From Sphagnum compactum (taxonomy: Eukaryota > Bryophyta > Sphagnopsida > Sphagnales), in contig OZ234495.1 of the NCBI GenBank assembly GCA_965153455.1, positions 5,890,001 to 5,954,000 on the forward strand: a stretch of 64,000 nucleotides of DNA. Reading direction: 5' to 3'. This document shows positions 36,300 through 47,581 of the stretch, piece by piece. Numbering within the stretch: position 1 is the first letter of the stretch; each line of letters starts with the position of its first letter. The notes below the pieces were generated by a model. The model was given only the letters and a program-made list of their open reading frames with translations. It was not told where the DNA came from and did not search any database. A program made the translations under genes and the position numbers.

Positions 36300-37345
36300 A
36301 CAACTTATAACTTACTAAAGACACAAATTCACATTATTTTATAAAGAATTATTGTTTCAATAATTTGATTATTAAATATTAATTGCAATTAATACACTTA
36401 ATCATTATGAACTTATTAATTATACTAAATCATATATTACTATTTCTAATAAATAAGTGTAATTCATATAATTAATTTTCAATTAACAAACTAAATAATT
36501 ATGCTAATTAGACTGAATAATATGGATGTACAAAAAAAAATTATTTGTTAAATTATAATCAGATAAATAATTATTTGAGTTGGGGATAATGAATAATGAA
36601 TTAAACCGATTAATTAAGATAATTATTGTTTCATCAATAATTTCCATATCATATAGTTATCTAAAGTAAGTAACAAACTAATTATTTGGATACATATCAT
36701 TAATTTAAATGTGAAACTAAAAGCAATGTGTATATTATATTAAGAATTCAATTCAGGATCAGATTTGAATATGCCTATTTATACCTTGATGTCTTGTACC
36801 CAAATTCGTATTTAAGTTTTTATGTTTGATAAATTTTTTTAATAATTTATTATTCTAAAATATTAATTAATATATAATTTATTAAATTATTATGAACTAA
36901 TTATTTAAACTTAGTAATTCACTATCAGTATGGATTATAAATAATTTTGTTTCAAATATTTAGTTTGTTAGTTAGTCCCAGAAATTAACGACATATTTTT
37001 TAATTCAGATAATAAATGACTAATTACATGCATTTAAAAAATTAATCATCTCATAATTAGTTATTTGAAGTAACTAACTAACAATTTAGATGAATTAAAC
37101 TGATTAATTCGCATAATTGATCCAAATAATTAATTATCGGATATTTAATTAAAAATTTATTTTTCATATAATTATTTCAGATAAAATCACATAAATTATT
37201 TTGATAACTAATTATCTGGACTAAATTGATTAATTTAATCCACTATTTTAGATTATTAAATATTAAATAATTAATTCACATATATAAGTATCAGATAATT
37301 AATAATTTAATTTTATGACTTACATAATAAAAAATATAAACACAA
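36300..37345. other. extremely AT-rich tract with recurrent TAATTAAT motifs
   Basis: Over about 1 kb nearly all sequence is A or T, with many short palindromes of the ATTAAT/AATAATTAATT type. There is no open frame of note. It has the composition of a matrix-attachment region, but that is inference. Confidence 0.5.
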
Positions 37346-37618
37346 AGCATGTGGGAAAATCTTTTTGTAGTTTTAACTAAAAAACAACTAAAAGATTTAA
37401 CCAGTATGCTTTGTCTTTGAATCCCATGTCACAAACTATATAAAAAAGGTGGCTTCTCTTATGTTCTCACATTAACACACACATGCCATTTTGGGATGAG
37501 CACAAAAAAACTTAACCCTAAAGGCTAAACATAAAATAAAATAAAATATTCAAATGACTATTTTTTAATTCAAGTAGTCTTGTACTTTCCTATCTACTTG
37601 CCTATCTATGTACTAAAT

Positions 37619-37698
37619 AGGTCCTATTTTCTTACCTACGTATGTAGGTAAGTAAGAAAGTAAATATGTAGGTCGTAGGACCTACCTACCTACCTACC
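37619..37698. repeat. nested inverted repeat of CTTACCTAC/GTAGGTAAG plus ACCT microsatellite
   Basis: CTTACCTAC (37631-37639) and GTAGGTAAG (37644-37652) form a hairpin with a 4-nt loop, flanked by an outer pair AGGTCCTA (37619-37626) and TAGGACCT (37676-37683). A run of CCTA units follows to 37698. Confidence 0.65.
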
Positions 37699-37924
37699 AA
37701 TGGCTATCACCAACCTACCTAGCTATTAAAATAGATATTTATTTCAATTGTTTTTTAAAAATTGATTAATATGTCATGTGATATTTTTTATTGTGCCACA
37801 TGTCATAATCTCAAACTATCATTAACAATTATAATAGGCAATGAAGATCAATACTTCAAAAAGAAAATAATTTTTAGATCCAAAAATCCTCATAGTGCCA
37901 AGTGTCAAATTTTAATGAACGGAT

Positions 37925-38125
37925 GTTTGTAATTGTATTGGAGTTGCATATTGGTTGAAATGAGTTGTTTCGACAAAATTGCAATTGAGTTGCAATTGAA
38001 TTGCAATGAATTACACCATATATACAATGAGTTGCAAGTTGTTTAATAGCACTCATAACATAGAAATATGAGTTGCAAATGGTCATTACAACTCAAAAAT
38101 TGAGTTGCAATGCTAATTGCAAAAC
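37925..38125. repeat. GAGTTGCAA-based repeat cluster
   Basis: About eight direct copies of GAGTTGCAA or ATTGCAATTGA, plus inverted ones (TTACAACTC), scattered over 200 bp with irregular spacing. No gene overlaps. Confidence 0.5.
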
Positions 38126-41100
38126 ACATTTTTTTTCATAATGCAAAAATATTATGTAATCATTTTATATCAATTTTAAAATATAATTTATTTTTATACT
38201 TTTATTTTTTGGTTTTTGAATGATGTTATTATGAATACAATCTATGAAAAAACCTTTCAATATTGGCTTGGTGGAAGCTCAAACACAATTTTTGAAAAAC
38301 AATATTTGTCACAACATTTTTTGTTCAATATAGTTTTTTTTCACCCATCATTTTAAGTTTCAAGTTCATGAAACATTACAATCTAGTAATTTGTATATGT
38401 AATTTAAGAATATATACCAAACACATCATTGTGTAACTTAAGTTTTGAAAATAAATCACCTTAAACAAAAACTTAAAACCTATTGGATTGGGAAAAAAAA
38501 CCAAGTGGTTTTTAGTTCAATTATATAATATTTCACATTTATGTATAACAAATGGTTGTTACCCAAAAAAATCGACAATAAAAAATTTGAAGCTATAGTT
38601 ATTTTGGTTATCAAACTAATAACCAAGTGTTGTTTTTTCAAAAAAATGTAATATAACTTGTTTGGTCCTAAAACAAATTAATGATCTACCTAGTTGGTTA
38701 TTGAATCAAAAAATAATTGATCAACACTAGTGTAAACCTTGTTCATTCTGTATTTTCATGTTGTTTATAATCATGTCGAGTGTAAAAATATGATTGACTA
38801 TGGCAATATTTCATTACCCTTTTTTTTTGGGATGATACAAACAACATTCCCAAAAATTAAATTGTATGTATTTTTTCCTTGTCATATTTTATTCCTCATT
38901 AGGCCCTTTTTCCACAAGGGGTTGAAAGCAAGCAAAAGGAAATGGTTAACTACTCCTTGGCACCAAAAATTACAATCAACCATAAAAAAACATTAATGCA
39001 TTGAAAGTAGACAAATTATTTTATTCAATGATTAGTATGAGTTTTTTATCTATTTTCCTATGTTTATGCCAAAATTTGTCTCATTTAAAAATTGGATTTT
39101 GGGGAAACTATTCGTTTTTATTTGATTTATCATGCTTTCACCCAAAGGGGAGGGGGTTATTACATCCAACATCAATGCTTGGGCATTACTTTAATTAGTA
39201 ACATTCATAGCAGTGTGGTTTCTATTCAACTTGTTCATGTTAAAATAATTTTGTGAAAGGCCTAGGGTTAGGGTTGTTTGAAATCATTCATAAGTTAAGG
39301 TGGTGACAGATTTTGCTTGTTGGGCAAGAACATTTAGTTATTTGGGTTGGTATTGGAATGTTGTGTTGTTGTTGTTTTCATTATTGTTGGGTTTGGTTTT
39401 TTCATTTGTGTATGTGTTGTTGCAAACAAGGTGATGATAAAGTGTGCATAATGTGTTTTGTGTGTAAGATCAAACATGTGTTGTGTGATTTTATTTTATT
39501 CTCTTCAAATGTGAAAGACTCCAATGCATTAGAACATGTTTGAATTTTGTTTGTGTTTAACGTGATTTGTATGTGGAAGATCATGAAGGAGCTTAATGTG
39601 AAGTGGGCTTTGTTGAACTAAATTCTTTTCAATGGTTTTTTTTAGCTTTTGGAAGGTGAAGTTTGGAAGTTTTTTTTTTCTTAACTTTGAAAGTCATGAA
39701 CTTTGAAGACACTAGTATTTTGTTTATATGTGCTACATTGGAAACTTGGTGCAGGTAGATGTTTGCGAACTTTTTTGGGTGTTTTGCATGTGTTGATGTA
39801 TTGTATTTTTTGTGGGTTGAAGTTCCATTGGAGCATTCTAGAAGGTTAAAGCTATTTGTCTTATGGTTCTTAGCAAAAGGTTGAACTTGGTTAAACAAAG
39901 TTGTAAGTTGAACAACTCTATAAGTTGAACAACCTTGGGTGTTTATTTTTTGGCTCAAATCTTTTAGTTGGTTTTTTTGTTGGTTCAAAGGTCATGACCT
40001 TGTTGGGAGTTCTTTTTGCACTTGTGTGACTTTCATTTTTTTCCCTACAAGATGGAAAAGGAGATAACACACAATGGGATTGTTAGGTTAGGGTGTGCAA
40101 GGTGAGATTCTTGCCAATGTTGAACTTATAATAAAATTGTGAAATGAGGTCAGATGATGAACAATGTTTTCAAACACCTAATTAAAGACTTATTAAATAT
40201 TGATGTAGTTTTATTTATTTTTGAATCCCATAAAGAAGGCTATATGAATTTGTAATTCAAATATTTTGAAATTATTTTGTGTAATTTTTGAATGGGTTGT
40301 AATTTATTTCAATTTTTATTTTAACGAATTTTAACCTAATCCTAGTGGTGGTTAAAATGCAAGCTAGTTAAAACATATGTTAGGTGTTAAGTAAGTATGG
40401 CAAATCCCCAAAGGCTTGTCACATGATATCAAGATGAACTTTTTGATACAATGGATTATAAAAGACTTGAAAATTTAGGGCACATTCTTAAATAGCTCCA
40501 TGCTTTTGGGCAAGAAAGGTAGGTAGCAACTCTAAAATGGGACTAAGATGAACTCACAAGTTTGAGCTCACAGACATGTGAAAATGCACAAACCACAAAA
40601 AAAGGACAATGAGTGCATTTGGAGTCAAATTGGGTATTGAACTTCCCATCAACTCACACAACCCAAATTTAAGAAGATTCATTACTATTTTCCTTATAAT
40701 GTATTTTGGTTAGAGGTGGGAATACATCCAAATGGCCAAGTGGGAGTCACAATTAAAAATACCTTAAAATTCTGCAACTTCATAATTTATTCATATGAAC
40801 TTTAATTCAAAAGTTTTCAAGAGAAAAGTTATAACTAGTGGTGGTCAGTTATTGATTGTTGACTTGATTATCAACCCAAATCCAAATTTGGGTATGGGGT
40901 AACCTACCTACTAGTTCCAAATATTGTTAACATTGGTAAGGAACCTACATGACTCAATGTTGCATTTTTTCATACCTAACACTACCATGTTGCCAAGGTA
41001 TTAGCTTTAACAAAAAGTAATACCACACTTACATCTTGTAGGAGATCACTAAAAAACACCTAATTCAATTATTTATTTCATTATTTTTTAACCCAAACCT

Positions 41101-44010
41101 TTTTAGATGTTTAAATGTTACCAACACCCAAAACCCTAATTTGTCGATTTCACATGATTATGCTCAATCATTTTTTCTTTTGCATGGTTGCTCTTTTTTT
41201 ATGATGACCTTTTATTAATGAATCAAAAAAGGAGATTTATTGGATAAACAAACATGGAAAAGCAACAATCCATTGGTCTTCCCATATATAACACTAGGCT
41301 TTCATGTTCATCATACATGGGTTTTCATTTTTAACTTCCATTATGTGCCAAATACTTTTGAGCTTACTTCCCTCTTTGTTATCCACACTACAAACTAATG
41401 TTTTGGTATCAAATGTCAATTGAACTAAATGTCTCAATTATTTTTAGGGCCAATCTGGTTCTAAATCCCATTTAATTTGTGAGATTCTTGCATTGCATTG
41501 CATCAAGACACTAGGTTTATCTTCAAAGAAACCCATAATACTTATATGGTCGCAACTACAAGTCTAAATGTCTTGTTTTTTACATACATAATTGTTAAAG
41601 GTATGAGCAAAATTTGAGGTTGTTGAGGTTAAATATAGATGTAGTTGTGTATTATAGAACAATTTTCCATTAAAGTGTTGCACAAATTTATAAGTTGTTT
41701 CCCACAATTCATAAGCAGGGACCTAGAGATGTTGTACACCATATTTAAACACATAGGTTTTATCACATGTCAAATATTTTCACGATAGAATTTTTTTTTT
41801 TTATGTGACATTTATTTTACCTTCTTTAATTTTTGTCTCTCCTTGGTCTCTATTTTAGATTATGTCCTTTAGAAAATTGGATTCTAATATGCACCTATCA
41901 AGGTTGCCCAAGTTGATATACAAAAATGTATCATTTGGCCTTAAAAGTCAAGGAAGGGGAAGCAAGCATTGGAAAATGCTTGCATTGATTTTAGCTTGAG
42001 GCCCAAAAAACTCAACACATTGATGAAGACAAGGTAGAATTTTTTTGTTCTTGTTCCTTTCATTTGCATGGGATTATGTTTCTTTTTTTAATTTCATTTT
42101 TGGGGTGTAAAACATGCTTCTATTTTGTAATTTATAGTTTGCAAATTTGCAACAATGACATTTTAACACTTTAACCATTAAACCTACAATATTGATTAGA
42201 CATTGAGTTGATGAGAATGAGTTGGGATGGATGTGGTATTTGGTGGTTGGACAAATTTCTCCTTTGTGAACGAATTGCCAAGTTGTAGATTATTGATTTC
42301 CCCCTTTGTTGTGAACCTTTTGTTTATTGCCTATATATAACCTCCATTTTTTAATTTGTAATTTGAATTAATTGGCACTCTAACCCTATTGAATTTGAAT
42401 ATATCAAGTTATGTTGTTGACAAACTAGTGCAAAAAGTATATTGTGATGGTAATGATTGTGTTGTGTGACTAAATTGCCAATTTGCATAATCAACTCCTT
42501 TCTAAGAATAGATGGACTATGCATGTGGCTATGGCAACCATTCATGGGTTCAAGGTTGTAATTCCAATCCCTTGTTTTCCCATGGCTTAGATGAAACGTT
42601 GTTTAAAATTCAAAGGCAATAAGATATTTGTTTTCTTCCAACAAATTGACATGGTCTTGTTGAGTTTTGTGTTTTTTAAATGAATCAATTTGCAAGTTAG
42701 ATGTTGTTCCAAGATGCTTTGACATTCTAGTTTGCCATTGCATCATGAACTATAGTCAAAGATCAATTGCATTACAAAGTCATGTACTATTTTTATAGAT
42801 ATGGGTAATTTGTGAAACTTCCTTGTTGGACATCACCAAATGTGTCTTGAATCAAAGTCATGGGCACTGGCTCATTGGACATGCCATATAGTTTGTGATT
42901 TTCACTTGCCATGAATTAAGTGATGAATTCGCCAATCAAATTATACCCAACAATTTGGATGATTCAAAAACAGATGTTTTTTATATGCATGGTTGGATGC
43001 TTTGTATGAAATGTTAGGATTTGGAAATGTTTCTACCTTGTCTTTTTTTGCATGCATTTGAAAGGAAATGTCTATTTTTCAATAAAAACATCTAAATAAT
43101 GTTGAAGTTCACATTTTTTCTATGTCCAAGTTCATATCACCGTATTTTAAACAATTTTTAAACACTTTTAAAAATATGGGCCTTGAAAAAATCAGTTTAT
43201 ATATCTAAATGGATTTTACAATTATGAAGTTTTCATTTTGGATCTTAAAAAGAATGAATTCTTTTTCTTAATTGATTTTTTCATCTTAAGTGTTATGATA
43301 CTTCAATGTGTGGTGGTAAAAAGTTGGAGGGATGTTCTCTAGTTCCACTAGAAGCAAAAAATAATTATAAGTACATAATGTCAAAAATATAATACAACGA
43401 AATAATTACATAAATTTACTTTAATTGAATTACCAAAAAAATGGTGATTAGATTTGTTGATACACATTCTTGGGATTCCTACAAACCAAATTGAAACTAA
43501 GAGGAAATTTCTAGTGTAAGAATCTTCACAACACTTTGTAGATGTCATCTTCAAACTAACCAACTTGATAAAACTATTTGTGTCAACAATAATCGGCCAA
43601 TTGATCTGTGCATTGCATGCTTGAAGCTAACTAACTTTGCAAATGCTTATGAAATAGAATTGGCTTTCACATACAAATTTGGATGTAAAAAAATTGAAAA
43701 TGAAGTTGAATAGGAAGAGTTTTTTTAAAATCCTTGTGGGTTTGTGACTTGTGACTTATGACATGGTGTATTTAATTTTACATGTATGCTGAATGTAGGT
43801 CTGAATATTGTCACTTTTTCATCTCCATGGTTCCAAGTTGTATGGTTATAAGGTTTAGGGTTCAAGTTGAAGATTTGAGGTGGAAGTTACCATGGTAAAG
43901 TAGGTAAATACTTGACAAACACTAGGTAGGTTAGATGCATGTGGATGATGGTAAGTACATAGTTCACCAGCATGGTTAGATAGGGGACAGGAATTCAATG
44001 ATAAAAATCC
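38126..44010. other. AT-rich intergenic DNA, no gene recognised
   Basis: Frames such as 38739-38996, 39313-39543 (plus) and 39629-39988 (minus) are low-complexity and have no domain I recognise. A 24-nt phrase at about 39125-39150 (TTTATCATGCTTTCACCCAA) closely matches one at about 19835-19858, so both may descend from one repeat family. No terminal repeats could be placed. Confidence 0.4.
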
Positions 44011-44018
44011 TTTGTTTC

Positions 44019-44066
44019 ATGTCCACTTATCATCCATCCTACATGTCCAGTTATCATCCATCCTAC
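44019..44066. repeat. 24-bp direct tandem duplication
   Basis: Two consecutive 24-bp copies of ATGTCCASTTATCATCCATC plus CTAC, differing at one base. They are followed by ATGGATGATAA, which can pair with either copy. Confidence 0.8.
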
Positions 44067-44668
44067 ATGGATGATAATTAGTTGGTGGGGGTTGTTGGTT
44101 CAGTGAACTTGGTCTTTTTCATCAACAACGACTCCCACGGACTCAACATGGACACCACACCAACTGACAGACATTTGATTGACATTTTTAAACCCTAAAA
44201 ATAAACCCATCTGCACAAACCTACCCACCCACCCACCCACCCTCCTTGAAATCCTGGGCCTGGATCAGCATGACTCTCGGCGCGCAGTAGGTAAGCTTCA
44301 CAGGCCATTCACATGACCAGTAGTAGTGTTTTTATTTGAGGATTCTGATAATTAACTTTTATTTATTTATTTATTATTCATATTATTCATATTATTCATA
44401 TTTTTTATATTTTTTATATTATTTTATTATTAACTTTAAGGGTGAATGTGTCTTCCTCAGCTGGCAGCTAAAAAACACATGCCAAGACACATGTAGGTAG
44501 CTACTAAGGAGCCCAGTATATGTGTCTTGGCATTATTTTCAAGTCATTAGTTATCCTTCAAGTCATCCCTAGTTTAAACCCTTGTTGGGTCACTTGTTTT
44601 TCATCTCATGCCTAGTTTAGTCAAACTGGGGACCAACTCACACCCTAACACAAAATTCTGGTGAACTA

Positions 44669-44699
44669 CTGACTGACTGACTGACTGACTGACTGACTG
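44669..44699. repeat. ACTG tetranucleotide microsatellite
   Basis: Eight near-perfect ACTG units. On the minus strand it would read as Ser-Gln-Ser-Val repeats within a 158-codon open frame, which is not considered a gene. Confidence 0.85.
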
Positions 44700-44746
44700 C
44701 CCCCATTTTAAGTTTTTGGTACATGGGTTTCTAAGTTGTAGAGTTA

Positions 44747-45261
44747 CTAGTGGGTGCCCGTGGCCGAAGGCCACTGTGAAGTCCCCGGTGATGTGACCTC
44801 GGAGATTCTTGAGAGGGCAGGGTTTCAGGCAGAGTGGCAGGTGGAGGCGCAGCGAGTGCTTTTTGTCTTGCCCGACGCTTGAGCGAGGCGTGTTACACAA
44901 AGTGATCGGCTGTGTGTAACAAAGAGGGAACGCAGTGAGAGTGTGGCTGAGAGGAACGGAAGAGAGAAAGGGAGGGTAATTGAGCGAATGGGGAAAGAGG
45001 GAGGGAGCCAAAACCAAAGTAGGTAGGTTTTTGGGCGTGTTACACAAAGTGATCGGCTGTGTGTAACAAAGTGCCATTCAAAAGTACCATTCAAAAGTAC
45101 CATTTTGGAGGACCATGAGCGGAATTAATATATTAAAAAAAAAATTTGGTACTCCCAGGCCCCAGCCACTCCCACTCTCCCAGGCCCCTGTCCACAAAGT
45201 TACTGAGTGGAGGACCATTCAAAAGTACCATAATAAGGACTGAGCGGAATTATAATATAGA
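44747..45261 (-). mobile_element. 515-bp non-autonomous Helitron with both canonical ends
   Basis: On the minus strand the element starts TCTATATTATAATTCCGCTC (from 45261), matching the plant Helitron 5' consensus TCTMTAYTA. It ends with the hairpin GTGGCC-TTC-GGCCAC (44774-44760), then nine bases, then CTAG (44750-44747). The flanks are A before TC and T after CTAG, the AT target dinucleotide expected of Helitrons. Inside, a 37-bp segment is present twice (44888-44924 and 45035-45071), and the 5' end region is partly duplicated at about 45110-45135. No Rep or helicase frame, so it depended on another element. Confidence 0.85.
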
Positions 45262-45584
45262 TATAGAGTTTAGGGTTCAATTCGAAGGTTTTCATGTTAA
45301 GCATTTTAGGGTTGAGGTTTTTAAAGTTGAAGTTTTAGGGTTTGAGGTTTGAAGGCACACTCTCTTTTTTGGGAACACTCATATGAACTCTTTAAGTTCA
45401 AAAACAAAAGGGATTCACTCAGGATTCACATGAGCTCGCATGTCAAAGTTTTTGAGACAGGCATCAAACTTGGATGCAAACTTAGGTGATCCCAAGTTTT
45501 GGTGAAAAACCAATTTGGTACCCTGTTCCTTAGCTAACCATGGTGGTAGCTAACCATGGTGATTAGCGCAGTTGTTTGTGTTCT

Positions 45585-45632
45585 CTACCTACCTACTAAC
45601 AACCTGTTTGTGGGTTGTTAGTAGGTAGGTAG
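45585..45632. repeat. perfect 20-bp stem hairpin built on CTAC/GTAG units
   Basis: CTACCTACCTACTAACAACC (45585-45604) pairs perfectly with 45613-45632 across an 8-nt loop (TGTTTGTG). It contains ACCTACC, the AC-element core recognised by plant R2R3-MYBs. It lies next to a direct repeat of GGTAGCTAACCATGGT (about 45544-45577). It could be a microsatellite-derived cruciform rather than an RNA gene. Confidence 0.75.
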
Positions 45633-45760
45633 TAAAAACAGCCATTTACCTATGTATAAACCATCTAATTTACCTAGTAGTTACCTATTTTCCTACCTAT
45701 CTACCTATGAATGAGACCTATTTTCCTACAGAATTCCTAGTTCAAGTCAAAATTTCATCT

Positions 45761-45982
45761 CCTAGCCCCTAAGGGTGATGACCGAGTGGTATAGCCTTTG
45801 TTTCTGTACCACGATGGTCTTGAGTTCAAACTCTTGGACAAGCAAATGAAAATGAAGGGGGTGCCATGTCAATTGTCACTAGGCCTGATTGGGGGGGGGG
45901 GTATTGCCAACAGCTTGTTGGTTAGGTTGATTATTGTGTTCACAAAAAAAATTTAAAAATAAAATAAAATAAAATAAAATAA
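45761..45982 (+). mobile_element. tRNA-derived SINE
   Basis: Internal RNA polymerase III promoter: A box TGACCGAGTGGT from 45779 and B box GAGTTCAAACTC from 45822, spaced as in a tRNA gene. The element ends in an A-rich tail with AAAAT repeats (45949-45982). The head (CCCCTAAGGGTGATGACCGAGTGG) resembles tRNA-Ser/Leu-type heads. An 11-G run lies at 45891-45901. Clear target-site duplications were not found, so the exact ends are uncertain. SINEs are mobilised by LINE reverse transcriptase. Confidence 0.7.
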
Positions 45983-46109
45983 TTATTGAACATTTAGTTT
46001 TAACTAAAAAAGTATTTGCAATTTAATAACTGCATTATATTGCAATTGAATTGACATATTCACACATTCTAACTAACCCTTTTATTGCGCACTTCTGGAC
46101 TTGCTCTTA

Positions 46110-46328
46110 AGGTGCATTCACACTTGATGTTAATGACTCTAGTATTTAGTACCCTAACACCAAGCTAGTCATTAGGGACCTAAATCTACTTATTACAAAG
46201 ATTTTTATGTTAAGTTAACATTCATTTAATATTAAATAATAATGACCCATTTAACATTGGGTGCCACCAAAGATGCCACCTAAATTTTCACTTAACATTG
46301 ACTTAACTTTAGGTGTGAATGCACACCT
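46110..46328. mobile_element. 219-bp Tourist-like (PIF/Harbinger) MITE
   Basis: The left end AGGTGCATTCACACTTGATG and the right end (complement reads AGGTGTGCATTCACACCTAA) are inverted repeats of about 15-17 bp with a 2-bp offset. TTA flanks both sides (46107-46109 and 46329-46331), the target duplication of PIF/Harbinger elements. No coding capacity. Confidence 0.7.
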
Positions 46329-46652
46329 TTAGTGGCTATATTTGACTCAGTGAATGTTAAATTTGGATTCAGAGCAAGGTTTCTTTTTCAATTTTTTTTG
46401 ATATCAAAACTTGGAGGAGTTTTTGCAATAAATTAGTCTAGAAAATTTAGTCTAATTCACACTCAAAAAAACAAAAATTTCCCAAATCTTTGTCCCTAAA
46501 ACGACAAAATTATTTTGTGGAAAGAAAAACCCACTGATTCCGAGACCTTAATTTTGATCGAGACAAGGATTTTGTTCCTTTGCAAAGTCGATCCTTTTAT
46601 CTTGTACTAATATCTGAAATTTCCTTTGTTAATTCTATCACAATGTTTGGAT

Positions 46653-47573
46653 CGGTGTTGTGCTTGTAAATGGTTAGGGACTTACAATCCGTGTGTAAGA
46701 GGAAATGTCTAATATCCATTTATATTTGTGTAGGTGTAAATATAAAATACAAAATGTGTAAGTGTAAAAAAACTGTGTAAATTTATTTTAAGCTGTATAA
46801 AACAGTGTAAGTGTAAAAATCAATACATTTATATGATTTTATATTGTCGTGCAAAATAGTGTAAGTGTAAAACAATGTATATTTTATATGGGGGAAGGAG
46901 GGATTTCATAAGTTTTTGGTGATAGGCCAATCAAATGGCCCACTGCAAAAAAAAAAAAAACTCATCAAAACATTTACCCACAATTCGATAATATGGATTT
47001 GCAAAAATGTATGGTCATTAAAGGTGCATAATAAAAATATAATAAAATTATTTACAAAGCAAATTATATATACCATCAGAACACTGAGTTTGATCATAAA
47101 CAGGGTGAGATTTTTTTAAACCTGCAAAAAAAAAAACATATCTTAACATTCAAGGGGGAGAGGGATTGAAAACAAAAACCATCAATTTTTGTGATAAAAT
47201 GAATTTCACCTTGTCTTTCAAGGTCCTTGAGCTAAGCCTCCTCTGCTGCTACATATATTTTCATTGCTCCTACCTGTAGGACTACAATATTTACTTTGGA
47301 ACCTTATGCATTAAATGCTGAGTTACAGCATTTCATACCCAGTTTAATAGAATTTCTTCACTTTATGGATACACTGAAAGTGGGGTTTGAGGCTGAAAGG
47401 AGGCCCAAAGACAAGGCGACTTTATGAATAACCTTAGTATACACACTTACACATGTTTGTGTAAGTGTGTTTGACAAATATTTACACTGGTTGGACACAT
47501 CGTAAGTGATTAACACTTACACAAGATTTACACACCATATATACGACTATTGACACTTACACGCACAACACTC
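46653..47573. mobile_element. 921-bp hAT-like element with GTGTAAGTGTAAA subterminal repeats
   Basis: Left end CGGTGTTGTGCTTGTAAATG; the right end read inward is GAGTGTTGTGCGTGTAAGTG, so the TIRs match at most of 20 positions. The flanking octamers GTTTGGAT (46645-46652) and ATTGGGAT (47574-47581) match at 6 of 8, as for an aged 8-bp hAT duplication. The left 200 bp hold repeated GTGTAAGTGTAAA, the right 130 bp the complement. The ends resemble those of the element at 6261-6978 (CAATGTTGTGTGGGTA). No transposase frame. Confidence 0.6.
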
Positions 47574-47581
47574 ATTGGGAT

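Noticed and set aside
44601-45103. 158-codon minus-strand open frame with duplicated CYTQPITLCNTP
   Set aside because: It runs through an ACTG microsatellite and the internal repeats of a non-autonomous Helitron; the repetition is at DNA level and there is no known domain.
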